DNA of 64,000 nt from CALMKX01 sp036274895 (GTDB taxonomy: Bacteria > Acidobacteriota > Thermoanaerobaculia > Multivoradales > SZUA-115): assembly GCA_036274895.1 (NCBI GenBank), contig DASUEU010000027.1, positions 62,001-126,000 on the forward strand. Direction: 5' to 3'. The stretch's first letter is position 1. Each line of letters starts with the position of its first letter. Made by a program: the position numbers and the translations under genes. This document shows, piece after piece, positions 31,998 through 40,029 of the stretch. Below the pieces are notes generated by a model. The model was given only the letters and a program-made list of their open reading frames with translations. It searched no databases and had not been told where the DNA came from.

Positions 31998-33671
31998 ATG
32001 AAGCGATCCCCTTTCCGCCTCGCCGCCGCCGTACTGGCCTTGGCTTGCCTGGCCGGGAGCACCCCGGCCGACGAGCCGGCGCCCCCCATCGAGCTGCGCC
32101 AGCTCGACGGCAGCCTCTTCCCGCTTCCCCCTCAGCTCGCCCCCAACGTCGCCTTCTGGACCGACATCTTCGCCAAGTACGACAGCAACCACGTGGTGCT
32201 CCATGACGAGGACCATCCGGGGCGCGTCTTCAAGGTCTTGGACTTCACGCCTCTCGAAGCCGGGCTGATCTCCGAGGTCGAGAAGAGGCGGCGGCGGGAG
32301 CAGACCGTGCGCTCGTCGATGCAGCAGGTCGCCTTCCACCTGAAGAAGCTCGCCGCGGGCGAGCTGACCGACGAAGGCAAACGGCTGGCGGAGCTGTTCG
32401 CCTCCGCGCCCAACAAGAAGGCCGAGCTGCTCGCCGCGGCCGGCCGCATCCGCTCGCAAACCGGCCTCAAGGACGTGTTCGAAGCGGCCCTCGCCCGCTC
32501 GGGCCGGTGGATCCCGTCCTTCGAGCGCATCTTCCAGGGCCGAGGCTTGCCGGTAGAGCTGGCAAGGCTGCCCTTCGTCGAGTCAATGTTCCAGGGCCAT
32601 GCCCGCTCCAAGGTGGCGGCCGGTGGGATGTGGCAGATCATGCCGGCCACCGGCCGGCGCTTCCTGCGCGTGGGCCACGAGGTCGACGAGCGCTTCGATC
32701 CCCTGCTCGCCGCCGAGGCAGCGGCCACCATCCTGACCGAGAACTACCGCATGCTGGGCACCTGGCCGCTGGCCCTGACCGCCTACAACCATGGCCCCTA
32801 CGGCATCTCCCGTGCCGTCGGGCGCCTGGGCACCCGCGACATCGGGGTGATCTGCGCCAGCTACAACGGCAAGGCCTTCGGCTTCGCCTCGAAGAACTTC
32901 TACGCCGAGTTCGTGGCCGCGGCGACTCTCTACGAGAACCGCGCCCACTTCTTCCCCAACGTCGCCCTCGAGTCGCCGATCGAGTACGAGGAGTTCGTGC
33001 CGGACAAGTACGTGGCCGTGCGCCACCTGGCCAGCGGCTCGGGCCATACGGTCGAGCAGCTCGTCGTGCTCAACCCGGCGGTGGACGACGACGTCTGGGC
33101 CGGCCGGCTCCTGCTGCCGGCCGGCTACCGGCTAAGGGTGCCGAAGGGCCAGGCGGAGACCTTCAAGACCGCCTACGCGGCCCTGCCCGCGGAGCACAAG
33201 GTGGCGCGCCAGGCCGCCCACGAGGTCCGGGTGAGGAGGGGCGACACCCTCTCGACCATCGCCCGGCGCTTCGGCACGTCGGTGGCGGAGATGCAGCGGC
33301 TGAACAACCTGGGCAAGAAGAGCATCCTGCGCATCGGCCAGGTGCTGCGGGTGCCGGCGCCCCGCCCGTCCGCCCCGCCGAGAACGACGGTCGTGGCCGC
33401 TGCTGCTGCTCCTCCGGCCACCGTGGCTCCGGCGCCGAGCACCACGCTGGCCCAGAGCGCCGCCGTGGCCCCGGTCGAGCCTCTGCCCCAGACCGTGGCG
33501 GCGGCCGGAGCGACCGGCACCAAGCCCACGGAGCACGTGGTCACCGCGGGCGACACCCTCTTCTCGATCGCCCAGCGCTACGGCACCACCGTGCGCGCTC
33601 TGATGAGCGCCAACGGCATGGGCAAGAAGACCCGCATCTTCCCCGGCCAGAAGCTCAAGTTGGGACCCTGA
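31998..33671 (+). CDS. mltD: Membrane-bound lytic murein transglycosylase D with two LysM domains
   Basis: It cleaves glycan strands of peptidoglycan, forming 1,6-anhydro-muramyl ends. The 557-residue product has a signal sequence (RLAAAVLALACLAGSTPA). An SLT domain includes the catalytic Glu in LPFVESMFQGHARSKVAAGGMWQIMP and the fold motif LTAYNHGPYGI. Two C-terminal LysM domains (VRRGDTLSTIARRFGTSV and VTAGDTLFSIAQRYGTTV) bind peptidoglycan and are separated by an Ala/Pro-rich linker. A signal peptidase II site is possible (LALAC). ATG 31998 lies 23 bases after TAGAAT, a candidate -10. Confidence 0.92.
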   Translation: MKRSPFRLAAAVLALACLAGSTPADEPAPPIELRQLDGSLFPLPPQLAPNVAFWTDIFAKYDSNHVVLHDEDHPGRVFKVLDFTPLEAGLISEVEKRRRREQTVRSSMQQVAFHLKKLAAGELTDEGKRLAELFASAPNKKAELLAAAGRIRSQTGLKDVFEAALARSGRWIPSFERIFQGRGLPVELARLPFVESMFQGHARSKVAAGGMWQIMPATGRRFLRVGHEVDERFDPLLAAEAAATILTENYRMLGTWPLALTAYNHGPYGISRAVGRLGTRDIGVICASYNGKAFGFASKNFYAEFVAAATLYENRAHFFPNVALESPIEYEEFVPDKYVAVRHLASGSGHTVEQLVVLNPAVDDDVWAGRLLLPAGYRLRVPKGQAETFKTAYAALPAEHKVARQAAHEVRVRRGDTLSTIARRFGTSVAEMQRLNNLGKKSILRIGQVLRVPAPRPSAPPRTTVVAAAAAPPATVAPAPSTTLAQSAAVAPVEPLPQTVAAAGATGTKPTEHVVTAGDTLFSIAQRYGTTVRALMSANGMGKKTRIFPGQKLKLGP

Positions 33672-33723
33672 GAGGGGCTGCCGGGCGTACAATCCGCGTG
33701 CGCCATACCGTCTGGGAGACGAC

Positions 33724-33969
33724 ATGCCCACGGACCTCCTGCCCCGAATCACCGTGAACCCCGAGGTCATGCTCGGCAAACCCGTGATCCGAGGTACTCG
33801 CATCACCGTCGAGATCCTGCTCGAGAAGCTCGCGGCCGGCAGAACCTTGGAGGAGATTCTCCTCGACTACCCGACCCTGCGACGAGAGGACGTCTTGGCT
33901 GCGCTCGACTACGCACGGGGCCTCGTCGCCATTGAAGAGATCTTGCCGCGGGTCGTCGCTACCGGATGA
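33724..33969 (+). CDS. DUF433 antitoxin-like protein
   Basis: An 81-residue DUF433 protein (ITVNPEVMLGKPVIRGTRITVEILLEKLAAGRT), a small helix-turn-helix fold that usually serves as the antitoxin partner of a DUF5615/PIN-like protein. Its TGA overlaps the ATG of the next gene (ATGA at 33966-33969), giving the typical two-gene toxin-antitoxin layout. A -10-like TACAAT occurs at 33689-33694. Confidence 0.88.
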   Translation: MPTDLLPRITVNPEVMLGKPVIRGTRITVEILLEKLAAGRTLEEILLDYPTLRREDVLAALDYARGLVAIEEILPRVVATG

Positions 33970-34328
33970 GGTTCCTGGCCGACGAGAACGTCGAGGCACC
34001 GGTGGTGGCCAGTCTCCGCGCGAAGGGCTTCGACGTCGTCCTGGCTTCCGAGCGACTCTCGGGCTCGCCCGATCCGTGGGTCTTGTCGCTAGCAACCAGC
34101 GACCAGCGTGTCCTGATCACCAACGACAAGGACTTCGCCGAGCTGACCTTCCTGCGCGGGCACGCCGCCATCGGCATCGTGCTCCTGCGGCTTGGGACGC
34201 TGCCAACTCTCGAAAAGGCAGAACGGTTGCTGGAGGTGGTCCAACAGCTAGGGGCGGGGCTCGTCGGACACCTGACGGTAGTTGGGAGCGAGGCGACGAG
34301 GCGACGACCCTTCCCTGACCGTCTCTGA
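33966..34328 (+). CDS. DUF5615 PIN-like toxin
   Basis: A 120-residue PIN-like protein (MRFLADENVEAPVVASLRAKGFDVV, VLITNDKDFAELTFL). Acidic residues D6 and E7 and the TNDKDFAEL acidic cluster match the metal-binding carboxylates of Mut7-C/DUF5615 RNase-like folds. Paired with the DUF433 antitoxin immediately upstream, it is a probable type II toxin acting on RNA. Coupled translation suits stoichiometric neutralisation. Confidence 0.88.
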   Translation: MRFLADENVEAPVVASLRAKGFDVVLASERLSGSPDPWVLSLATSDQRVLITNDKDFAELTFLRGHAAIGIVLLRLGTLPTLEKAERLLEVVQQLGAGLVGHLTVVGSEATRRRPFPDRL

Positions 34329-34392
34329 ACAGGCCGGACACTTCTCAGGGAACACCCTCCCGGGCCCCCGCGTAAGATCGCCGAGACTTGGT

Positions 34393-34402
34393 CCCCCCCC
34401 CC
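34393..34402 (+). repeat. Ten-C homopolymer tract in a 5' leader
   Basis: A run of ten C sits directly before AAAGGAGA, the ribosome site of the SPFH gene, and 17 bases before its ATG. Such tracts slip during replication. Length changes here would not shift a frame but could change promoter or leader spacing. Confidence 0.6.
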
Positions 34403-34419
34403 AAAGGAGAGTCACCCCC

Positions 34420-35271
34420 ATGAGCAAGTTCGCCCTCGACCCCGAGTTGCTGGGTCCGGAAGGTTCCCCCCTCGGTCGCGTGCTGCGTCGCGTCGTTCCG
34501 CTGCTCGCCGTGATCGTGCTGGTCGCCTTCGTGGCGAGCGCCGTCACTGTGGTTCCTGCCGGCCACGTCGGCGTCGTCGACCTCTTCGGCGCGGTGCGCC
34601 CGGTGAGTCTCAAGTCCGGGATCCACCTGGTCAACCCGTTCGCGCGGGTGATCAAGATGTCAATCAAGACCCACGAGCTCAAGGAGGATCTGGAAGTGCC
34701 CTCGAAGGAGGGCCTGGCGATGAAGCTCGAGGCCAGCCTGCTCTTCCATCTCGACCCCGAGCAGGCGCCGACGGTCTATCGCACCATCGGCCCCAACTAC
34801 GTCGAGGTGGTGCTGGTGCCGCAGTTCCGCTCGGTGGCCCGCGGCGTCACCGCCGGTTACGAGGCCAAGGCCCTCTATACCTCGGAGCGCGAGCAACTGG
34901 CCGGCAGCCTCGCCACCGAGCTACGCAGGCTGGTCGAGCCCCGCGGCATCAACGTCGAATCCACGCCCCTGCGCAAGCTGGTGCTGCCGGAGCGGCTGGC
35001 CCGGGCGATCGAGGAGAAGCTCTCCTCCGAGCAGGAAAGCCAGCGCATGCAGTTCGTGCTCGAGAAGGAGAAGCAGGAGGCCGACCGCAAGCGCATCGAG
35101 GCCGAGGGCATCGCGGACTTCCAGAAGATCGTCTCGACCGGCATCTCGGACCAGCTGCTGCGCTGGAAGGGCATCGAGGCCACGCTCAAGATCGCCGAGA
35201 GCCCCAACACCAAGGTCGTGGTGGTCGGCTCCGGCAAGGACGGCCTGCCCCTGATCCTGGGCGGGAACTGA
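34420..35271 (+). CDS. SPFH/prohibitin-like membrane protein
   Basis: A 283-residue prohibitin-family protein. An N-terminal membrane helix (VPLLAVIVLVAFVASAVTVV) is followed by an SPFH domain (VPAGHVGVVDLFGAVRPVSLKSGIHLVNPFARV, then SKEGLAMKLEASLLFHLDPE). A charged coiled-coil follows (EKLSSEQESQRMQFVLEKEKQEADRKRIEAEG split by one helix). Such proteins oligomerise into large membrane rings that organise proteases or lipid domains; in E. coli HflK/HflC control FtsH. No partner protease is adjacent. The AAAGGAGA site and ATG 34420 define the start. Confidence 0.9.
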   Translation: MSKFALDPELLGPEGSPLGRVLRRVVPLLAVIVLVAFVASAVTVVPAGHVGVVDLFGAVRPVSLKSGIHLVNPFARVIKMSIKTHELKEDLEVPSKEGLAMKLEASLLFHLDPEQAPTVYRTIGPNYVEVVLVPQFRSVARGVTAGYEAKALYTSEREQLAGSLATELRRLVEPRGINVESTPLRKLVLPERLARAIEEKLSSEQESQRMQFVLEKEKQEADRKRIEAEGIADFQKIVSTGISDQLLRWKGIEATLKIAESPNTKVVVVGSGKDGLPLILGGN

Positions 35272-35283
35272 CGGCCCTCACCT

Positions 35284-35312
35284 CCGGGAGAGGGGAAACG
35301 AGGGGGTGAGGG
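35284..35312. repeat. Intergenic repeat, copy A (inverted relative to copy B)
   Basis: The 29 bases beginning CCGGGAGAGGGGAAACG are, in reverse complement, a 27/29 match to 38658-38686. Together with CCCTCACC at 35275-35282, the copy's own GGTGAGGG end forms an 8-bp stem. The two copies lie in opposite orientation on either side of the long TPR/FG-GAP gene. A TATACT hexamer follows at 35323-35328, only nine bases before the next ATG. Confidence 0.55.
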
Positions 35313-35337
35313 ATCCTCTCGCTATACTGCCCCGACC

Positions 35338-38300
35338 ATGCGACCCGCTCTCGCCGCGCGTCCTCTGGCCCTCTCCCTGAGCCTCCTGGCCCTCGCCTGC
35401 GGCGGGCCGAAGCTCACTCCCGAGCAGACCGCGGCCTTCACCCGGGCGATGAGCCAGGGCAAGGCGTGGCTCGAGAACAAAGACTCGGCCAAGGCGATCG
35501 AGGCCTTCACCACGGCGGCCCGAACCGATCCCCGCTCGGCCGCGGCGGCGCGCAACCTGGCGCGGGCGAAGCTGCTCGCCCGCGACCACGCCGGGGCCCT
35601 CGCCGCTCTCCAGGCGGCGGCCAAAGCCGAACGAGCCTCGGCTGCCACCCGCTATCTCACCGGCATCACCCACGCTCGCGAGGGTCGCCACGCCGAGGCG
35701 ATCGTCGAGCTCGAGCAGGCCGCCAAGCTCGATCCCGAGACCGCGGCCGTCCGTTTCCAGCTCGCCGCCGCCTACCAGGCCGCGGAGCGCCCGGACGACG
35801 CCTGGCGTGAGCTCAACGAGACGGTGCGCATCGATCCCCAGCACGTCACCACCTACTATCGGCTGGCTCGGGCCAGCCTGGCCCGCGGCGACCGCGCCCA
35901 ATACGACCGCTGGAACGGCGAGTTCCTGCGCCTGCGCTCGCAGCTGGGTGCCGATTCCCGCACGCCGGAGGAGCTCGAGACCTGCCGCTACACGGTCGCC
36001 GAGCTGGCGCCGCCCCCGGCCGATCGAGGCGCTGAGCCCGACCCGCCGGCCGTGCGCTTCGCCGACGCCACCGCTGCAGTGCTGGCGGCGGGCACCCCAG
36101 CCCTCACCACCGCCGCGGTGCTCGACCTGCGGCCGGACGGCCATTACCTGCTCGCCGCCCTCGCGGCGGACGGCACCCTCGGCCTGCTGGCCCCGGCCGG
36201 GCCTCAGCTGGCCTTCCGCCCCGCCGAAGGGGCGCCGAGGCTCGATCCGGCCGCTGTTCTGGTCGCCGCCGACTGGCGCAACGAGGTGAAGGAAGGCGTC
36301 CGCTTCGACCCCAAGACCGACGCCCGCCCCGACCTCCTCGCCCTCGAGGCCGGCGGGCCGCGCCTGCTGCTGCGCACCGGCGAGGCGAGCTTCCGCGACG
36401 TGACGGCCGGCTCCGGCCTGCCGGCGGGCTCGTTCGCCGTGGCCCGCTTTGCCGACACCGACCACGACGGCGACCTCGACTTGCTGCTGGGGGGCGCTGG
36501 GGGTCTCGCCCTCTGGCAGAACAACGGCGACGGCACCTTCCGCGACGCCACTTCCGCCGCGGGGCTCAACGTCACCGGGGCGGTGGCGGACGTGGCCGCG
36601 GCCGATCTCGACGCCGACGTGGCGATCGACCTGGTGGTGGCTCGCAGGGGTGGCTCCACCACGGCCTGGATGGGCCAGCGCCTGGGCCGCTTCGCCCCCC
36701 GGGGCGAAGCCTGGCCGGAGGCCGAGCGGCTGGCGGCGGAGCACTTCGCCGGCGGTGGCGCGCCCCCTGCCGTGGCCCTGCTCGGCTCGGGCAAGGTGGC
36801 CCTGCGCACCCTCGCCGGGGACTCGCAGCCCGACCTCGGCATCGGCGGTCTCGAGCCGGCGGCGCTGGCGGTCCTGGACGCCGACAACGATGGCCGGCCC
36901 GAGCTCGCGATCGGCAGCGGCTCTGCCGTCTCCCTGCTGCGAGCGGATGGCGGCGGGCGGTTCTCGAGCGGAATCGACCTGCTCGACCCGGCGAGCCGGC
37001 GAGCCGGCGCGGTACGCGGTCTCGAGGCCGCGGACCTCGACGGTGATGGCGACAGCGACTTGCTGGTCACCGGCGCGTCCGGCCTCGCGCTGCTCCGCAA
37101 CGAGGGTGGCAACGCCTTCGGCCAGCTCAAGGTCCGCCTGGTGGGCACCAAGACCAACCCCCAGGGCCTGGGCACCGAGGTCGAAGTGCGCGCCGGCGCC
37201 TTCCGGGCCGCCCGCTTCGCCACGGGAACCATCCTCGAGATCGGCACCGGCCCCCATCGCCAGCTCGACGCCGTGCGCACCGTCTGGGGCAACGGTGTGG
37301 TCGACAACCAGGTGGCGATCGGCCTGCCCGCGGGCGCCCTCGAGATCGTCGAGAAGAACGTCGCCACTGGCTCTTGCCCTTTCCTCTATGCCTGGGACGG
37401 CGAGACCTTCCGCTTCGTCACCGACATCCTGGGCAATGCGCCCATCGGCCTGCCGATCTCCCGCGAGCTGATGATGGCGGCCGACCCCGACGAGCTGGTG
37501 GAGATCGGTCCGGCCGAGCGGCTGCCCGAGAAGGCTGGCACCTTCCATCTGGCCGTGACCTCGGAGTTCCGCGAGATCTTCTACTTCGACCACGCCCGGC
37601 TGCTGGCCGTGGACCACGATCCGGGCATCGAGGTCCACGCCACCGACAAGCTGATGCCCGCCCCCTTCCCGCCCTCGGAGCTGTGGGCCCTGGCGCCCGC
37701 GGCCCCTCTGCGCTCGGCCCGGGCAGACGAAGGCCCGGGGCACGCCACCCGGGACGAGACCGCCGCCCTCGCCGCCCTGGATGGCCGGTGGACGACGGCC
37801 GGCGTTCCCCTGCCGCCGCCCTTCCGCGGCCAGACCTTCCCCCACGCCCTGACCCTCGACTTCGGCCCGCTCCCGGTCGAGCGCCCCCTGGTGCTCGCCC
37901 TCTCCGGCTGGCTCCAGTACGGCGACGCCAGCACCAACATCGCCCTGTCGCAGTCGAAAGAGGTGAAGGTGGTGCCGCCCACGATCGAGGTGGAGGGGGC
38001 CGACGGCGGCTTCCGCCCCCTGCCGGTGGTGGTGGGCATGCCGGCGGGCAAGTCCAAGACGATCCTGGTCGACCTCGCCGGCGAGCTGCCCCGAGGGGCG
38101 AAGCGGCTGCGCCTGACGACCAGCTTCGAGATCCGCTGGGACCGCATCGCCCTTTTCGAGCGGCGACCGGCGAGCGCGCTCGCCACCACCGCCCAGCTCG
38201 CGACCTCGGCCGAGATGAGCTTCCGGGGCTTCTCCAGGCTCGCCCCCGAAGAGGACGGCGGCCCGACCCGCGCCCGGTGGGACGAGGTCTCCCCCTCACC

Positions 38301-38637
38301 CCCCTGGCGGACCGCCCTCGAAGGCTGGTCCACCCGCTACGGCGACGTGCTCGAGCTGGTGGCCCGGCGCGACGGGCGCCTGGCCATCCTCAACTCCGGC
38401 GACGCCGTGGCCCTGAGCTTCGACGCCCGGGCCTTCCCCCCCGTGCCGCCGGGCAAAGTGCGCACCTTCTTCTTCGAGTCCGTGGGTTGGGACAAAGACA
38501 GCGACCCCAACATCGCCACCGGCTGGACCGTCGAGCCCCTGCCCAGCGAGCCGGGAGTCCCGACGCCGGACGAAGAGTGGAAGGCCCGCTACAACACCCG
38601 CTGGGTGCCCCTCCACCGCTTCGGGGAGGGGCGGTAA
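35338..38637 (+). CDS. Large TPR / FG-GAP (ASPIC-type) lipoprotein
   Basis: A 1,099-residue exported protein. The signal ends SLLALACGG, a lipobox with Cys at about residue 20. Residues ~25-210 hold TPR-like repeats (AKAIEAFTTAARTDPRSAAAARN, AEAIVELEQAAKLDPETAAV). Residues ~230-660 contain FG-GAP/VCBS strands with calcium-type loops (DTDHDGDLDLLLGG, DLDGDGDSDLLVTG, DADNDGRPELAIG) and an ASPIC/UnbV-like segment (GLGTEVEVRAG). From ~675 a different beta-rich domain starts (GSCPFLYAWDGETFRFVTDILG). Family members are surface or periplasmic scaffolds of unclear function. A TATACT ends nine bases before the ATG with no Shine-Dalgarno, so the message may be leaderless. Confidence 0.85.
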   Translation: MRPALAARPLALSLSLLALACGGPKLTPEQTAAFTRAMSQGKAWLENKDSAKAIEAFTTAARTDPRSAAAARNLARAKLLARDHAGALAALQAAAKAERASAATRYLTGITHAREGRHAEAIVELEQAAKLDPETAAVRFQLAAAYQAAERPDDAWRELNETVRIDPQHVTTYYRLARASLARGDRAQYDRWNGEFLRLRSQLGADSRTPEELETCRYTVAELAPPPADRGAEPDPPAVRFADATAAVLAAGTPALTTAAVLDLRPDGHYLLAALAADGTLGLLAPAGPQLAFRPAEGAPRLDPAAVLVAADWRNEVKEGVRFDPKTDARPDLLALEAGGPRLLLRTGEASFRDVTAGSGLPAGSFAVARFADTDHDGDLDLLLGGAGGLALWQNNGDGTFRDATSAAGLNVTGAVADVAAADLDADVAIDLVVARRGGSTTAWMGQRLGRFAPRGEAWPEAERLAAEHFAGGGAPPAVALLGSGKVALRTLAGDSQPDLGIGGLEPAALAVLDADNDGRPELAIGSGSAVSLLRADGGGRFSSGIDLLDPASRRAGAVRGLEAADLDGDGDSDLLVTGASGLALLRNEGGNAFGQLKVRLVGTKTNPQGLGTEVEVRAGAFRAARFATGTILEIGTGPHRQLDAVRTVWGNGVVDNQVAIGLPAGALEIVEKNVATGSCPFLYAWDGETFRFVTDILGNAPIGLPISRELMMAADPDELVEIGPAERLPEKAGTFHLAVTSEFREIFYFDHARLLAVDHDPGIEVHATDKLMPAPFPPSELWALAPAAPLRSARADEGPGHATRDETAALAALDGRWTTAGVPLPPPFRGQTFPHALTLDFGPLPVERPLVLALSGWLQYGDASTNIALSQSKEVKVVPPTIEVEGADGGFRPLPVVVGMPAGKSKTILVDLAGELPRGAKRLRLTTSFEIRWDRIALFERRPASALATTAQLATSAEMSFRGFSRLAPEEDGGPTRARWDEVSPSPPWRTALEGWSTRYGDVLELVARRDGRLAILNSGDAVALSFDARAFPPVPPGKVRTFFFESVGWDKDSDPNIATGWTVEPLPSEPGVPTPDEEWKARYNTRWVPLHRFGEGR

Positions 38638-39023
38638 GGGCGCCCCCGGCCGGGGAGCCCTCACCCCTTCGTTCCCCCTCTCCCGGCCCTCCCACACCAT
38701 CCCTCTGGGAGAGGGGGAGGCCGGAGGGGACCTGCCGTTGACACCGAGCCGCCGGGGGCCGGCTCCGGAGGCCGCGGAGCGGCCGTGCTCGGGTGCCCAC
38801 GCAGAGCTTGGGAACCAGGGAGAGAACGAGGGGTTCCTTCTCCGTCCCGGCAGGGACGTTGATGGGTAGCGAGGGACCTCGGTCCCTCGCGCAGGTCGGG
38901 CCGCCCGCGCGGCGGAGATTCCTCCGCTGCGCCCGCTCCTCCGGCCTCGGCCGGGATGACGGCGGGGTCCTTGGGCCTCTCGCGGTGCCTACCCGCTCAC
39001 CCCGCGCTCCGGAATCTCGCAGG
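38638..39023. other. Intergenic region rich in palindromes, no gene seen
   Basis: This 386-base stretch holds repeat copy B and an 11-bp perfect stem, CCCCCTCTCCC (38674-38684) / GGGAGAGGGGG (38707-38717). The stem may end transcription of the upstream gene. The remainder is C/G-rich, with short palindromic runs such as GAGGGACCTCGGTCCCTC near 38873. No open frame here looks real. Confidence 0.5.
38658..38686. repeat. Intergenic repeat, copy B
   Basis: The 29 bases beginning CCCTCACCCCTTCGTTCC match the reverse complement of copy A (35284-35312) at 27 of 29 positions. It lies 21 bases past the stop of the 1,099-residue gene and overlaps the left arm of a hairpin (38674-38717). Confidence 0.55.
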
Positions 39024-39356
39024 TCACGGAGAGTCGCAGCCGAGGGCGAAGGCCAGCGCCGTGCAGACCTCACGCATTCGTTCTGGCCGGAGCTGCCCGA
39101 GGCGAGGACCGAGGCTGTCCTGTGCGACCGTCACGAGGTTGTGCAAGTTGGCGGCACAGGTGTGCTTCATGCCGTCCTCGAGGTCGAGGAGGACCTCGGA
39201 CGGGGCTCCGCGGACCGTGCTCGTGATCGGCGCGACGGTGACCCGCGAGAGATACCGGATCGCCGGTCCACGGGTCAGCACCAGCACCGGCCGCTGCTTG
39301 TCGGGTCCGGGGAAGCTGCAGAGCCGGATCTCGCCCCGTTCTAGGTCTCTGGCCAA
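39024..39356 (-). CDS. mazF: MazF/PemK-type endoribonuclease toxin
   Basis: A 110-residue MazF-fold protein (LERGEIRLCSFPGPDKQRPVLVLTRG, VTVAPITSTVRGAPSEVLL, CAANLHNLVTVAQDSL). MazF toxins cut mRNA at short sequences. The start TTG 39356 overlaps the antitoxin gene by 16 bases, a common coupling. The core RPVLVLTR strand and the T/S-rich loop are intact, so it looks functional. Confidence 0.9.
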   Translation of the reverse strand: MARDLERGEIRLCSFPGPDKQRPVLVLTRGPAIRYLSRVTVAPITSTVRGAPSEVLLDLEDGMKHTCAANLHNLVTVAQDSLGPRLGQLRPERMREVCTALAFALGCDSP

Positions 39357-39574
39357 GCCGCCACCTGCTCCCAGCCTGCCAGGTCCGCTTCGGTATCCGG
39401 CTGCCGCTCGTAGCAGAGGCGGTCGAGCCGTTCCTTCTCCTGGATGCCGATCTGCCGCAGGTACGTGCGGAGGGCCTCGCGCATCAGGGCCGAGCGGTTG
39501 ACCTTCGCACGGCTCGCCTCCGCGTCCGCGGCAGCGAGCAGGTCCTCGTCAATGACCACTTGGATCGTCTGCAT
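39341..39574 (-). CDS. Ribbon-helix-helix antitoxin of the MazF pair
   Basis: A 77-residue protein whose N terminus MQTIQVVIDEDLLAAADAEA is a ribbon-helix-helix DNA-binding strand and helix. A C-terminal acidic/aromatic tail (DTEADLAGWEQVAAWPE) of the type that wraps the MazF toxin follows. ATG 39574 is chosen over the in-frame upstream codons because it places the RHH strand at the N terminus. It probably autoregulates the operon. Confidence 0.88.
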   Translation of the reverse strand: MQTIQVVIDEDLLAAADAEASRAKVNRSALMREALRTYLRQIGIQEKERLDRLCYERQPDTEADLAGWEQVAAWPET

Positions 39575-39794
39575 GCTGAGGAGTCTAGTCCACACCAGAT
39601 TCAACAGTCCAGTCGAGAGCCGCTACCGAGACCGGCACGATCGAGGACGGGACCGATTGCGCCATGGACCACTACGAGTATCCACCGCTGGGGTCTGGCT
39701 CCGGAGGCCGCGGACCGACTCTCCGCTCCGCCTCCGTCGCTAGGCTCTGGCGGCTCCGGTCGGGATCACAGCGGGACGGGAGCTGCGAGCGCGT

Positions 39795-40019
39795 CTACTG
39801 CGAAGAGTGATCCACCCCGAGGAATCGCAGAGACACGTACGGCTCGTTCCCCACCCCCGGCCCCACGTGCTCGGACCACTTCCAGCCCGGTTCGTAGGTC
39901 GCCCGCCCGATCGTCACGCCACCCAGGCGGACGATCTCGAACTTGCCCCTCTCCATCACGCGGACTTCGTCCGGGGACTCGAAGCGCTTGAGGATGACGT
40001 CGACGTTAGGTTTGCCCAT
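39795..40019 (-). pseudogene. Short cupin-like fragment
   Basis: The 74-residue frame (FEIVRLGGVTIGRATYEPGWKWSEHVGP) resembles the first half of small cupin proteins, in which GGxxxGRxxxEPGWRWSE is followed by a second His-containing motif. Here the frame ends after VSLRFLGVDHSSQ without that second motif. It is either truncated or an unusually short member. The start looks normal. I favour a broken gene. Confidence 0.5.
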
Positions 40020-40029
40020 GCGGTCCCCC

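Noticed and set aside
35278..37845. Minus-strand frame of 855 codons
   Set aside because: Shadow of the TPR/FG-GAP gene; no domain and no ribosome site.
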